64,000 bases of DNA from Sinorhizobium terangae (GCF_009601505.1 NZ_WITC01000115.1:1-64000); one strand, 5' to 3'; positions 52,117-61,172 are shown, numbered from the stretch's first letter. Notes: generated by a model not told the origin, from the sequence alone. Translations and numbers: made by a program.

Positions 52117-54738
52117 TCATCCAATGTGCCCTTCGCTGCTACCGTTCGTAGCTAAGTCTCTTGTGCCGGCGAGTAGCGGGTTAAGAATAAGAGGGATCAT
52201 TCCGCCAGCAAGCATTGTCTTGGCCTCCTGCTCGGTCTCTACGGCAGCGCGCGCCGTCAATATCTCCTGGGCACCGGACGCGCGCTGTAGAACTAGCCTC
52301 ACATCGCAGCGCGGATGGATGCGCGTGGCATCAATTTCAATGAGGTCCTGTGCCGAAAGTGAGGGCAACAAGCTTTCGATCGCGATCGGTAGAATGCCCA
52401 TGCCGATCAGATTGGTGCGATGGATGCGCTCGAAGCTTCTCGCAATGACGGCGCGCACGCTCAGCAATGCGACGCCTTTGGCTGCCCAATCGCGTGATGA
52501 ACCGGCCCCATATCGCTCTCCGGCCACGATGACGACGGACCGGCCTTCCTGCCGGTAGCGTTGGGCGACCTCCCATAGCGGACCTTCCTCCATTGAAGGC
52601 GCATGCACGGTCCTTGAGGCTGGTTCCCCGCCAAGCAGGAGGTTGGCGGCAGTCCGATTGTCGAAGAGACCGCGAACCATGGCCTGCCAGTTCCCTCGTC
52701 GGGCCGCATAGACATTGAGATCGTTGGGCTGATCGCCGGCGGCAACGAGATGACGCCCGGCATAGCTCTCGGCGACGATCTGGCCGGCGGGGGAGATGTG
52801 ATCCGTGGTCATGTCATCGCCAAGCACGAGCAGCGGATGGGCCGAGTAGGTTCCGAGCCGATTGGTGGAGCTGATGCCGGCGAAAGGCGGACGCCGGATA
52901 TAGGTCGAGCTCTCATCCCAGGGAAACGTTGGAGACGACGGCGCCTCAAGGGCGAGCCATGCCTCGTTCTGCGCCGCATCGTGGAAGGCCCGACCAAAAT
53001 CCTCATTATCCGAGAAGTCTCGCAGGATCGCGTCGATCTCTTCGTCCGATGGGAGGAGATCGCAAAGATGGACGGCGGAGTCGTCGGAGGCCTTTGCGAT
53101 TTCAAGGTTCATCGGATGGGAACAGAATTTGCCGATGATCGAGAGGGCGACCACATGCGGCGGTGAGGCGAGAAAGCCGAATTGCAGACTTGGATGAATC
53201 CGGCCGGGAAAGTTGCGATTGCCCGAGAGGAGGGCGGCGGCAACCGTGCCGTTGGCGATTGCCTCGGCCATGTCCGGCTGGAGTGGCCCCGAATTGCCGA
53301 TGCAGGTGGTGCAGCCGTGGCCCACGATACCGAAGCCGATGGCCTCCAAGTCCACCAACAGACCGCTCCGTTTCAGGAAGAGTTCGGCGGATGGCGAGCC
53401 CGGCGCCAATGATGTCTTGACCCACCAAGGCGGGCGCAGACCGAGCCGGTTTGCCTTGCGGGCGGCAAGACCGGCGGCGGCCAAGAGGCGCTGGTCGGAG
53501 GTGTTGGTGCAGCTCGTGATCGCCGCGATCGCGATTGCGCCGTCCGGAATGCCTTTGGATCCTTCCCCGAGCGGCCTGCCAACTGCCGCCTCCAGGGCAG
53601 AGGCGGCCTCTGTGAGCGCCAACTTGTCTTGCGGGCGCTGCGGCCCGGCCATAAGGGCGCACACATTGCCGAGATCGAGTTCGATGACCCTGGTGTAGCG
53701 GGGCTCGGCTTCCGGATCAAACCAGAGGCCCATCGCACGCGCGGCACTTTCGACCAGTGAGCAATGTTCGCACGCTCGACCGGTTCCACGCAGGTATTCG
53801 ATCGTCTGACTGTCGATCGGAAAATAGCCGGTTGATGCTCCATATTCCGGCGCCATGTTGGCGATGACGGCGCGGTCTCCGCCTGAGAGCGTTGCCACAC
53901 CCGGTCCGAAGAATTCGACGAACTCTCCCGAGACCGCGTGGCGCCGCAGGAGGTGCGTAACGTCTAGCGCCAAGTCCGTTGACAGCACGCCGGGCGAGAG
54001 CCGTCCGGTCAGGCGCACACCGACGACATCCGGAAGGCGTATCGTGACGGGGAAACCAAAGAATACGCTTTCCGCCTCCAGCCCGCCCACACCCCAGCCA
54101 AGAACGCCGATACCGTTTATCATCGGCGTGTGGCTGTCGGTTCCGATAAGTGTGTCCGGCGTGGCCCAGGTCTCGCCGTTCCGGTCTTCGAGGCGGATGA
54201 CGGTCGCCAATTGCTCGAGATTGAGCGTGTGCATGATCCCGGTGCCCGGTGGATGCACGGTGACACCCGGAAGAGCGGTCGTCGCCCATTTCATCAGGCG
54301 GTAGCGCTCGCTGTTGCGCTCCATCTCGCGCTGCATGTTGAAGGCACGAGACTGGGGCTGTCCATACATGTCGACGCCGATACTGTGATCGACGGAGACG
54401 TCGACCGGCAGGACCGGCGTGAGGCTTGCCGGGTCACCGCCGGCTTCCGCGATGGCGTCGCGCATGGCAGCAATGTCGACCAGCGCGGGCACGCAGGTCG
54501 TGTCGTGCATGAGGACACGCGAGGGATGGAAGGCGATCTCGGCCTCGCTCGTGCCGCTGACAAGCCAGCCCCGCAAGACTGTGATCATGGACGGCAGGCG
54601 GTCTGCGTCTTCCCTGGCAACGTTTTCCAGAAGGATTCGATGGACGAAGGGCAGTCTCGCGAGATCCCCGCCGAAGATTGTGGGGAGATCAAGTGCTTTG
54701 ACGACTCCGTATGGTGTCGCTAGCTGAAGAAAGCTCAT
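52117..54738 (-). CDS. Aconitase-family hydratase (AcnA type)
   Basis: 4Fe-4S hydro-lyase of 873 residues. The cluster cysteines are in ITSCTNTSD and HGCTTCIGNSGP, the active-site loop in GERYGAGSSRDWAAKG, and the swivel domain is at the C-terminus. Close to AcnA/2-methylisocitrate-type enzymes, but the neighbourhood (isopropylmalate/tartrate-type dehydrogenase, carboxylate transporter) suggests a specialized tricarboxylate or hydroxy-diacid substrate rather than the TCA-cycle enzyme. ATG 54738 has GGAGGAG 4 bases upstream. It is divergent from the double-winged-helix GntR gene, with two AAAAGCCAAA elements between them. Confidence 0.85.
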   Translation of the reverse strand: MSFLQLATPYGVVKALDLPTIFGGDLARLPFVHRILLENVAREDADRLPSMITVLRGWLVSGTSEAEIAFHPSRVLMHDTTCVPALVDIAAMRDAIAEAGGDPASLTPVLPVDVSVDHSIGVDMYGQPQSRAFNMQREMERNSERYRLMKWATTALPGVTVHPPGTGIMHTLNLEQLATVIRLEDRNGETWATPDTLIGTDSHTPMINGIGVLGWGVGGLEAESVFFGFPVTIRLPDVVGVRLTGRLSPGVLSTDLALDVTHLLRRHAVSGEFVEFFGPGVATLSGGDRAVIANMAPEYGASTGYFPIDSQTIEYLRGTGRACEHCSLVESAARAMGLWFDPEAEPRYTRVIELDLGNVCALMAGPQRPQDKLALTEAASALEAAVGRPLGEGSKGIPDGAIAIAAITSCTNTSDQRLLAAAGLAARKANRLGLRPPWWVKTSLAPGSPSAELFLKRSGLLVDLEAIGFGIVGHGCTTCIGNSGPLQPDMAEAIANGTVAAALLSGNRNFPGRIHPSLQFGFLASPPHVVALSIIGKFCSHPMNLEIAKASDDSAVHLCDLLPSDEEIDAILRDFSDNEDFGRAFHDAAQNEAWLALEAPSSPTFPWDESSTYIRRPPFAGISSTNRLGTYSAHPLLVLGDDMTTDHISPAGQIVAESYAGRHLVAAGDQPNDLNVYAARRGNWQAMVRGLFDNRTAANLLLGGEPASRTVHAPSMEEGPLWEVAQRYRQEGRSVVIVAGERYGAGSSRDWAAKGVALLSVRAVIARSFERIHRTNLIGMGILPIAIESLLPSLSAQDLIEIDATRIHPRCDVRLVLQRASGAQEILTARAAVETEQEAKTMLAGGMIPLILNPLLAGTRDLATNGSSEGHIG

Positions 54739-54769
54739 GTCTCCTCCGTTGAATGATTTTTTAATATGC

Positions 54770-54825
54770 AAAAAGCCAAAATATACGTGGTGTCAATGGA
54801 GGTTCTACCATTTTTTGGCTTTTCT
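54770..54825. promoter_or_regulatory. Pair of inverted AAAAGCCAAA elements in a divergent gap
   Basis: AAAAAGCCAAAATATA at 54770-54785 and its inverted relative ATTTTTTGGCTTTTCT at 54810-54825 (AGAAAAGCCAAAAAAT on the minus strand), arranged between the aconitase and GntR starts. A third copy lies at 55869, in front of the dehydrogenase gene. This is probably the binding element of the GntR protein at 54902. Confidence 0.55.
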
Positions 54826-54901
54826 AGGGCCCAGATATGCAAATTGTTTCGCTCGATTTGTTCCCTTTGCGGCCGGCATGGATTAACCTGCGGCGACATC
54901 G

Positions 54902-55852
54902 ATGTTTCATACGGGGTTGATCGAGATGCGTTCCAGCCAATTGGCACAAACCATTGCGAATGAAATCACCCTGCTCGTCACTTCGGGAGAGTTGTCGGTC
55001 GGCGACCACCTGAAGACGCAGCAGCTTGCAGACCGCTTTGGCGTCTCCCGCTCGCCCGTGCGCGAAGCGATGGACATGCTGGCGACGCAAGGTCTCCTCG
55101 AGCAGAAGGAAAACAGGGGCTTCTTCGTCAAGGAGATCACCGACAGCATCGCCGAACGCGTTCGCGAGGATGCGGAGCCATTCGAAGTGTCCAACGACTA
55201 CCAGCGTCTTGCAGAAGACTGGCTCACCGATCGGATACCGGCCGAAGTCACCGAGCAGATGCTGAGGGAACGCTACGATCTGACGAAGTCGCAGGTCAAC
55301 GATGTCCTGATGCGCGCGTCTCGCGAGGGATGGGCCGAGCGCAAGCAGGGTTACGGCTGGCGCTTCCTGCCGGTCGCCAAGACGCCCGAGGCTTTCGAGC
55401 AGATCTACCGCTTCCGTATGCTGATCGAGCCGGCCGCGATGCTGGAACCCGCGTTCCGGCTGGATCGGAAGATCATCGAGGAGCAACGCCGCATTCAGTT
55501 GCGCATGCTGGAGACTGATATTGAACGGCTGCCAGCGGAACGGCTTCTCCACAACGGCGCACTCTTCCATGAAGAACTGATCAAGATGTCGAACAATCCG
55601 TTTTTCCACCTCTCGCTCGTGCGCGTGAACCGGATGCGGCGTCTGCTCGAATATCGGTCCCGTGTCGACCGCAGCCGCACTGTGCGTCAGTGCCAGGAAC
55701 ATCTCGAAATTCTTGATCTTCTCGAGCGCGGTGAGGTCGTCGAGGCTTCTTACGCAATGCGCCGGCACCTCGGCGGTGCGCTCTCCAAGAAGTCGCCCGT
55801 GACCTGGTCCTGGTCGCACCAGGCGCATGAAAAAGAGCTCCTCGAAAAATAG
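54902..55852 (+). CDS. GntR/FCD regulator with two winged-helix domains
   Basis: A 316-residue regulator, about 80 longer than usual FCD GntR proteins. First winged helix: residues 12-78 (LADRFGVSRSPVREAMDMLA). A second region at about 98-158 again looks like a winged helix (MLRERYDLTKSQVNDVLMRA, then a wing EGWAERKQGYGWRF). The FCD domain follows from about 163 (IYRFRMLIEPAAMLEPAF, HEELIKMSNNPFFH, MRRHLGG). ATG 54902 is the longest start; ATG 54926 (MRSSQLAQ) is possible. It is divergent from the aconitase gene and precedes the dehydrogenase gene; all three intergenic copies of AAAAGCCAAA lie around it, so it likely controls both sides. Confidence 0.8.
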   Translation: MFHTGLIEMRSSQLAQTIANEITLLVTSGELSVGDHLKTQQLADRFGVSRSPVREAMDMLATQGLLEQKENRGFFVKEITDSIAERVREDAEPFEVSNDYQRLAEDWLTDRIPAEVTEQMLRERYDLTKSQVNDVLMRASREGWAERKQGYGWRFLPVAKTPEAFEQIYRFRMLIEPAAMLEPAFRLDRKIIEEQRRIQLRMLETDIERLPAERLLHNGALFHEELIKMSNNPFFHLSLVRVNRMRRLLEYRSRVDRSRTVRQCQEHLEILDLLERGEVVEASYAMRRHLGGALSKKSPVTWSWSHQAHEKELLEK

Positions 55853-55868
55853 CTATTGCATTTTCAGA

Positions 55869-55884
55869 TTTAAAAAGCCAATAA
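55869..55884 (+). promoter_or_regulatory. Third copy of the AAAAGCCAAA element
   Basis: TTTAAAAAGCCAATAA, 17 bases after the GntR stop and about 56 bases before the start at 55940. It has the same orientation and core as the copy at 54770, suggesting that the dehydrogenase-transporter operon has its own promoter under the same regulator. A looser relative (TTTTGGTTTTAC) lies near 57043. Confidence 0.5.
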
Positions 55885-55939
55885 TCCGCCCGTGACGTTG
55901 CGCGGCCTGTCGGTCGTTGCCTCATGGGAGATTTGTCAG

Positions 55940-57034
55940 ATGAAAATATTCGTGACGCCGTGTGATGGGATCGGTCCCGAAATCACCGCGGCAACAATGG
56001 AGGTCATGAAGGCCACGGACGCGGCTTTCGGTCTGGGCCTCGAATACCACTACGAGGACACCGGCTTCACGAGCCTGGAAAAACATGGTTCCACTCTCCA
56101 GGATGAGACGATCGAGCTTGCCCGCACCTTCGACGGGATCATTCTCGGTCCCCAGTCGCACATGGACTATCCGCCCCGTGACAAGGGCGGCGTCAACGTA
56201 TCGGCCGGCTTCCGCGTCAAGCTCGATCTCTACGCCAATGTCCGCCCGGCACGCTCCCGTCCATTCCTGAACGACGCCAAGAAGATGGACCTCGTCATCA
56301 TGCGCGAGGCAACGGAAGGCTTTTATCCGGACCGCAACATGTATGCCGGTACGGGCGAATTCATGCCGACGCCGGATGTCGCGCTGTCTGTCCGGAAGAT
56401 CACGGCTTCGGCTTGTGAGCGTATTGCCCGTCAGGCCTTTCTCCTTGCCATGAAGCGCAACAGGAAGGTGACGGCCGTCCACAAGGCCAACAATTTCATC
56501 CTGACGGACGGCCTGTTCCTCAAGCAGGTGCGCAAGATCGCAGCCGAATTCCCCGAGGTCACACTCAACGAATTCATCATCGACGCCATGGCGGCGCATC
56601 TGGTGCGCGACCCCTCGCGCTTCGACGTGATCGTCGCCACCAATTTCTATTCCGACATCCTTTCCGACCTCGCCAGCGAGCTCTCGGGCAGCTTGGGTCT
56701 TGCCGGCTCGATCAATGCCAATGCCGAAACCGGCCTTGTCTGCGCCCAAGCCCAGCACGGCTCGGCGCCGGACATCCAGAATAAGAATATCGCCAACCCG
56801 ACATCGCTCATCCTCTCGGCGGCGATGATGCTGAGCTGGCTCGGCGAGCAGCGCGGCTTGCCACAATTCGAGGTCGCCGGCGCGGAAATCGAGCGAGCCG
56901 TCGACGAGGTTCTCGCCAATCCCGCGACTCGTACGCGCGATCTCGGCGGCAACACCAACACCGACACGTTTGGCTCGCTCGTGGCCAAGGCTGTCCAGAA
57001 CCGCGGCGGCGACCGGAAGGCTGTCAACGCCTAA
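55940..57034 (+). CDS. Isocitrate/isopropylmalate/tartrate dehydrogenase-family enzyme
   Basis: NAD(P)- and metal-dependent beta-hydroxyacid oxidative decarboxylase of 364 residues. Motifs are FVTPCDGIGPEITAATMEVM, GPQSHMDYPPRDKGG, NVRPARSRPF, REATEGFYPDRNMYAGTGEF, the catalytic lysine in VTAVHKANNF and metal aspartates in TLNEFIIDAMAAHLV and NFYSDILSDLASEL. GGGAG is 9 bases before ATG 55940. It lacks the usual biosynthetic leuCD partners; the aconitase-family gene across the regulator is the obvious partner, giving isomerization followed by oxidative decarboxylation of a substituted malate. Confidence 0.8.
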   Translation: MKIFVTPCDGIGPEITAATMEVMKATDAAFGLGLEYHYEDTGFTSLEKHGSTLQDETIELARTFDGIILGPQSHMDYPPRDKGGVNVSAGFRVKLDLYANVRPARSRPFLNDAKKMDLVIMREATEGFYPDRNMYAGTGEFMPTPDVALSVRKITASACERIARQAFLLAMKRNRKVTAVHKANNFILTDGLFLKQVRKIAAEFPEVTLNEFIIDAMAAHLVRDPSRFDVIVATNFYSDILSDLASELSGSLGLAGSINANAETGLVCAQAQHGSAPDIQNKNIANPTSLILSAAMMLSWLGEQRGLPQFEVAGAEIERAVDEVLANPATRTRDLGGNTNTDTFGSLVAKAVQNRGGDRKAVNA

Positions 57035-57082
57035 GTGTTTGCACTTTTGGTTTTACAAATCCAAATTGCAAAGTTGGAGGAA

Positions 57083-57106
57083 GCGAGGGCAAGGAGTGGC
57101 CCTCGC
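57083..57106 (+). other. Stem-loop upstream of the binding-protein gene
   Basis: GCGAGGGC, an 8-base loop, GCCCTCGC: an 8-bp GC stem between the dehydrogenase stop and ATG 57159, with no T run after it. It may stabilize or partly attenuate the downstream message. Confidence 0.5.
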
Positions 57107-57158
57107 GCATTTGCCCGGAGGAGCTTTCGTGCACGGGCGCTATTGGGAGATCAGGATT

Positions 57159-58265
57159 ATGAACATGAAATACATCGCCCGCTCGGCAACATTCGCCGTC
57201 ACCGCGGCGGTCATGACAGCAATTGTAGCCCCAGCCTCTGCCCAGGAAGTGCCGGCCGGCTATCCGTCAGACTATGCCGACCTCGTCGCCAAAGCCAAGG
57301 AGGAGGGTACCGTCTCCATCTATACGTCTACGGACGCGGCCCAGTCGCAGAAACTGCAGGACGGGTTCACCAAGAAATACGGCATCAAGATCGCCTACAA
57401 CGACCTTGGCACGAACGGCACCTATAATCAGGTGATCTCGGAAGCCGCTGCTGGCCAGACGACCGCCGATATCGTCTGGAGTTCGGCCATGGATCTGCAG
57501 ATGACGCTGGTCCAGGACGGCTATGCTAGCGAGTATGCATCTCCGGAAGCGGGCAAGTTGCCGAGCTGGGCCAACTACAAGAACACGCTCTATGCCACGA
57601 CCGTAGAGCCGATCGGCGTGATCTACAACACCAAGGTCCTGTCGGCAGACAAGCTGCCGAAGACCTATGCCGACATGATTACCTTCCTGAAGGACAACAA
57701 GTCCATGCTGCAAGGCAAGGTGGCGACTTTTGACCCGGAAAAGAGCGGCTCCGGTTTCCTCCATCACTCAAATGACGCGCGCAACCGCAAGGACTTCTGG
57801 GATCTCGCCAAGGCCATGGGCGAGGACGGCGCGAAGATCTATTCGAGTTCGGGCGGCATGAAGGAAACGGTCGTTTCCGGTGAGAACGTCATCGCAATCA
57901 ATATCATCGGCTCCTATGCGCTCGACTGGGTCAAGGAAAGCCCTAATCTCGGTGTCCACTTCGCGTCTGACTATACGCCCGCCTTTTCCCGCCTGGCGCT
58001 GATCACCAAGGATGCTCCGCATTCGAACGCCGCCAAGCTCTTCGTCGATTACATGCTGTCGGCCGAGGGGCAGGCGCTCCTCGCCGAAGGCGGCCTGCCG
58101 TCCGTCCGCGAAGACGTCACTGCCGGCCTCAACATCAAGACGCTCAATGAACGCGTCGGCGGCGGTCTAAAACCGATCGCCGTCGATGAAGGCGTGCTTG
58201 AATATATGGATCAGATGAAGCGCGTCCAGTTCCTCAACGACTGGAAGGCAGCCCTCGGCCGCTGA
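57159..58265 (+). CDS. ABC transporter substrate-binding protein (FbpA/AfuA-like)
   Basis: Periplasmic binding protein of 368 residues from the iron(III)/spermidine/2-aminoethylphosphonate-like group. A signal peptide (TFAVTAAVMTAIVAPASAQ) is followed by DLVAKAKEEGTVSIYTSTDA, ADIVWSSAMDLQM, VEPIGVIYNTKVLSADKLP and SAEGQALLAEGGLPSVREDV. The tyrosine pattern needed for ferric iron is not evident, so an organic anion is as likely. ATG 57159 or 57165 may start it. First of a three-gene transporter set with its permease and ATPase. Confidence 0.85.
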   Translation: MNMKYIARSATFAVTAAVMTAIVAPASAQEVPAGYPSDYADLVAKAKEEGTVSIYTSTDAAQSQKLQDGFTKKYGIKIAYNDLGTNGTYNQVISEAAAGQTTADIVWSSAMDLQMTLVQDGYASEYASPEAGKLPSWANYKNTLYATTVEPIGVIYNTKVLSADKLPKTYADMITFLKDNKSMLQGKVATFDPEKSGSGFLHHSNDARNRKDFWDLAKAMGEDGAKIYSSSGGMKETVVSGENVIAINIIGSYALDWVKESPNLGVHFASDYTPAFSRLALITKDAPHSNAAKLFVDYMLSAEGQALLAEGGLPSVREDVTAGLNIKTLNERVGGGLKPIAVDEGVLEYMDQMKRVQFLNDWKAALGR

Positions 58266-58276
58266 TGCTTCGCCGT

Positions 58277-58301
58277 CCGCGGCGCTATCCATGCGCCGCG
58301 G
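58277..58301 (+). terminator. Intercistronic hairpin after the binding-protein gene
   Basis: CCGCGGCGC, loop TATCCAT, GCGCCGCGG: a 9-bp GC stem 11 bases after the stop at 58265 and before the permease start at 58330. There is no T run, so it acts at most as an attenuator, like the hairpin in the amino-acid transporter operon at 22867. Confidence 0.6.
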
Positions 58302-58329
58302 CTCCGCTCCTGTTTGCGAGAGGCAAGGA

Positions 58330-60090
58330 ATGTCTACCCACGCTCAAGCACCGGCCGCAGTCGAGCTTTCAAAAGCCGCAGCCGAAAAGAAATATCCGGC
58401 GAGAATGCCGCGCCACGGCAACGCCAGCGCTTACAGGCGCATTGTCATCGGCCTGCTCGCAATCGCGGTTCTCGCGCCCGTCGGCCTGATCATATACCAG
58501 AGTTTCCTGACCGCCGCCTTCTTCAGCCCACGTGCCAGGTTCGGTCTCGACGCCTATCGCTACGTCTTCTTCGACCAGAATTTCTATAAGGCGCTCGGCA
58601 CGACGGCGATTTTCTCTTTCGGCATGGTCGCGATTGCCGTGCCGCTCGGTGGCCTGCTCGCCTTCCTGATCACCCGCACCGATATTAAGGCCAAGCGCCT
58701 GCTCGAAATCCTCGTGCTGGTGCCGATGTTCATTTCTTCCATCGTGCTCGCCTTCGGCTACACCGTTTCGGTCGGCCCTACCGGTTTCGTCTCGCTTTTC
58801 ATCCGTGATCTCATCGGCGTCGTTCCCTGGAACATCTATAGCCTGCCCGGCATGATCCTGATCGCCGGCCTGAGCCATGTGCCGCATGTCTATCTCTATG
58901 TCTCCTCGGCAATGCGCAATCTTCCCTCCGATCTCGAGGAGGCCGCGCGCACGACCGGTGCCTCCATCTGGCAGGTTTCGCGTGACGTGACGCTACCCAT
59001 GGTGCTGCCGGCGCTGATCTTCGCCGCCGCACTCAACGTCCTTCTCGGCTTCGAAACCTTCGGCATTCCGCTGGTGCTCGGCGACCCCAACGGCATCATG
59101 GTGCTCACCACCTATATCTACAAGCTCACCACCTTGTTCGGCACGCCGACCTATCAGCTGATGGCGGTGGTGGCTGTGATGCTGGTCCTGATCACGCTGC
59201 CGCTCGTCTGGATGCAGCGCAAGCTGCTGCGCAATGCCCGCAAATACGCAGCCATGGGCGGCAAGGGCGCGCGCGTCTCCACTCTCAAGCTCGGCAAGAG
59301 CGGCCAGATCATTGCGCTGTCAATCATCGGTCTTTGGCTCTTCGTCTCCGTCGCCCTGCCGATCGGCGGCATCACTGTGCGTGCCTTCGTCGATGCCTGG
59401 GGTGAGGGCGTGAGCCTCTTCGACCAACTGACCCTCGCAAATTTCAGCCGCATGCTCGAGGTTCCGAGCCTCTATAACGGCATTGTTAACACCGTCATCC
59501 TGTCGGTGGTCGGTGGCGCAGTCGCGGTGGCGATCTATCTGGCAGTCGGGCTTGCCGGCCACCGCAATTGGGGCATGTCGAACACGGTTCTCGACTATAT
59601 CGTGCTTCTGCCACGCGCCCTGCCGGGCCTGGTGGTCGGCCTTGCCTTCTTCTGGGTCTTCCTGTTCGTGCCGTTCCTGACGCCGCTGCGGCCGACCCTG
59701 GTCAGCCTGTTCGTGGCCTACTTGGTCGTCGGCCTCTCCTATGGCCTCAGGCTGCTACAGGGCACGCTCATTCAGGTGGCGCCGGAACTCGAAGAGTCCG
59801 CCCGTACGACTGGCGCCACGATCGGCCGCACCTGGAAGGACGTGGTGATCCCGATCGTTCGTCCCGGCCTCGCCGGCGCCTGGGCACTCATCATGATTAT
59901 CTTCCTTCGCGAATATGCGACAGGCGTCTATCTCATGGGCGCCGGCACCGAAGTGATCGGCTCGCTGATGGTCTCGCTGCTGCAGACCGGCGCGATGAAC
60001 ACCATCGCCGCGCTCGCCCTCATCAGCATCGTATTGACGGGCGCAGGCCTCGCACTCGCCCTCCGTTTGGGAGCAAAAATCCATGACTGA
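58330..60090 (+). CDS. Fused ABC transporter permease (FbpB-like, two permease domains)
   Basis: Inner-membrane protein of 586 residues made of two permease modules with roughly 12 helices in total. Two ATPase-contact loops are visible: LEEAARTTGASIWQVSRDVT near residue 205 and LEESARTTGATIGRTWKDVV near residue 490. Such fusions serve iron(III) and 2-aminoethylphosphonate-type importers. ATG 58330 is preferred with GAGAGG upstream; ATG 58291 is in frame but lies inside the hairpin region. Its stop overlaps the ATPase start by 8 bases. Confidence 0.85.
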   Translation: MSTHAQAPAAVELSKAAAEKKYPARMPRHGNASAYRRIVIGLLAIAVLAPVGLIIYQSFLTAAFFSPRARFGLDAYRYVFFDQNFYKALGTTAIFSFGMVAIAVPLGGLLAFLITRTDIKAKRLLEILVLVPMFISSIVLAFGYTVSVGPTGFVSLFIRDLIGVVPWNIYSLPGMILIAGLSHVPHVYLYVSSAMRNLPSDLEEAARTTGASIWQVSRDVTLPMVLPALIFAAALNVLLGFETFGIPLVLGDPNGIMVLTTYIYKLTTLFGTPTYQLMAVVAVMLVLITLPLVWMQRKLLRNARKYAAMGGKGARVSTLKLGKSGQIIALSIIGLWLFVSVALPIGGITVRAFVDAWGEGVSLFDQLTLANFSRMLEVPSLYNGIVNTVILSVVGGAVAVAIYLAVGLAGHRNWGMSNTVLDYIVLLPRALPGLVVGLAFFWVFLFVPFLTPLRPTLVSLFVAYLVVGLSYGLRLLQGTLIQVAPELEESARTTGATIGRTWKDVVIPIVRPGLAGAWALIMIIFLREYATGVYLMGAGTEVIGSLMVSLLQTGAMNTIAALALISIVLTGAGLALALRLGAKIHD

Positions 60091-61159
60091 ACTCGTTGTT
60101 AGCAATGTCCAGAAATGGCTCGGCGGCCTGCAGATCCTCAAAGGCGCCTCGTTTACCGCGAAGCGCGGCTCGATCGTCGCGCTGCTCGGGGCGTCGGGCA
60201 GCGGCAAGACCACGCTTCTGCGCTGTGTCGCCGGGCTCGAACAGCCGGAAGTCGGTCAGATTGTCATCGGCGGCAAGACCGTTCTCGACGGCGAGAAGAA
60301 ACTGGCGCTTCCGCCGGAGCAGCGCAATATCGGCCTCGTCTTCCAGTCCTACGCACTCTGGCCGCATCGGACCGTCAAGGAGAATGTCGGTTACGGCCTG
60401 AAACTGCGCAATGTGGCGCCGGCCGACATTGAAAAGCGGGTGCAGGCGATCCTCGATCGCATGGGCCTCGGTCATCTGGCCGACCGTTTTCCGTCGCAGC
60501 TCTCTGGCGGTCAGCAGCAGCGCGTCGCGATCTGCCGGGCGCTCGTCTACGAGCCACGCGTGCTGCTGCTCGACGAGCCGCTTTCCAACCTCGATGCCAA
60601 GCTGCGCGAGGAGGCGCGCTACTGGATCCGCAAGCTCATCCTCGACCTGGAGATCTGCGCGATCCTCGTGACACACGACCAGAGTGAGGCGCTAGCCGCG
60701 GCCGACAACATTCTCCTGCTGCAGGACGGGCGCATCGTCCAGCAAGGCGGACCGCAGGAGATCTATTCCAACCCGAACAGCTTCTATTCGGCCGACTTCC
60801 TCGGCGCCAACAATATCGTCAAGGCGAAGGTGAAGACGGTCGACGGCAAGAGCGCCGTTATCGGCGGCGACAATTGGAGCCTCGATGGCACCATACGCGA
60901 GGCGTCCGGCCTGGCCGCCTCGCAGCATGCGCGGGCGGTCATCCGCGTGGAGCAGATCAGCGTCAGCGACCAGCCGCAATCAGGCGGGCTCGAGATGAAT
61001 CTCGACGACAGCATCTATCTCGGGGACAGGTGGGAATATCGTCTGCGCCGTGGGGATTTTGTCGCCAAGGCGCACGGGGCCAAGCAACTGCAATCGGGAA
61101 CCGTCTGGGCGCGCATTCCACCTGAAAGCGTCTGGGTGTTTTCGGCGGGCCAGCAGTAG
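60083..61159 (+). CDS. ABC transporter ATPase (FbpC/PotA type)
   Basis: ATPase of 358 residues with Walker A GASGSGKTT, Q-loop LVFQSYALWPHRTV, signature [16 protein letters not shown], Walker B VLLLDEPLSNLDA, and switch ILVTHDQSEALAAAD. A C-terminal TOBE-like domain runs from about residue 245 (ADFLGANNIVKAKV) to the end. It energizes the permease at 58330. GGGAGC is upstream and the start overlaps the permease stop. Confidence 0.9.
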   Translation: MTELVVSNVQKWLGGLQILKGASFTAKRGSIVALLGASGSGKTTLLRCVAGLEQPEVGQIVIGGKTVLDGEKKLALPPEQRNIGLVFQSYALWPHRTVKENVGYGLKLRNVAPADIEKRVQAILDRMGLGHLADRFPSQLSGGQQQRVAICRALVYEPRVLLLDEPLSNLDAKLREEARYWIRKLILDLEICAILVTHDQSEALAAADNILLLQDGRIVQQGGPQEIYSNPNSFYSADFLGANNIVKAKVKTVDGKSAVIGGDNWSLDGTIREASGLAASQHARAVIRVEQISVSDQPQSGGLEMNLDDSIYLGDRWEYRLRRGDFVAKAHGAKQLQSGTVWARIPPESVWVFSAGQQ

Positions 61160-61172
61160 CAAGGTCTCAAGC

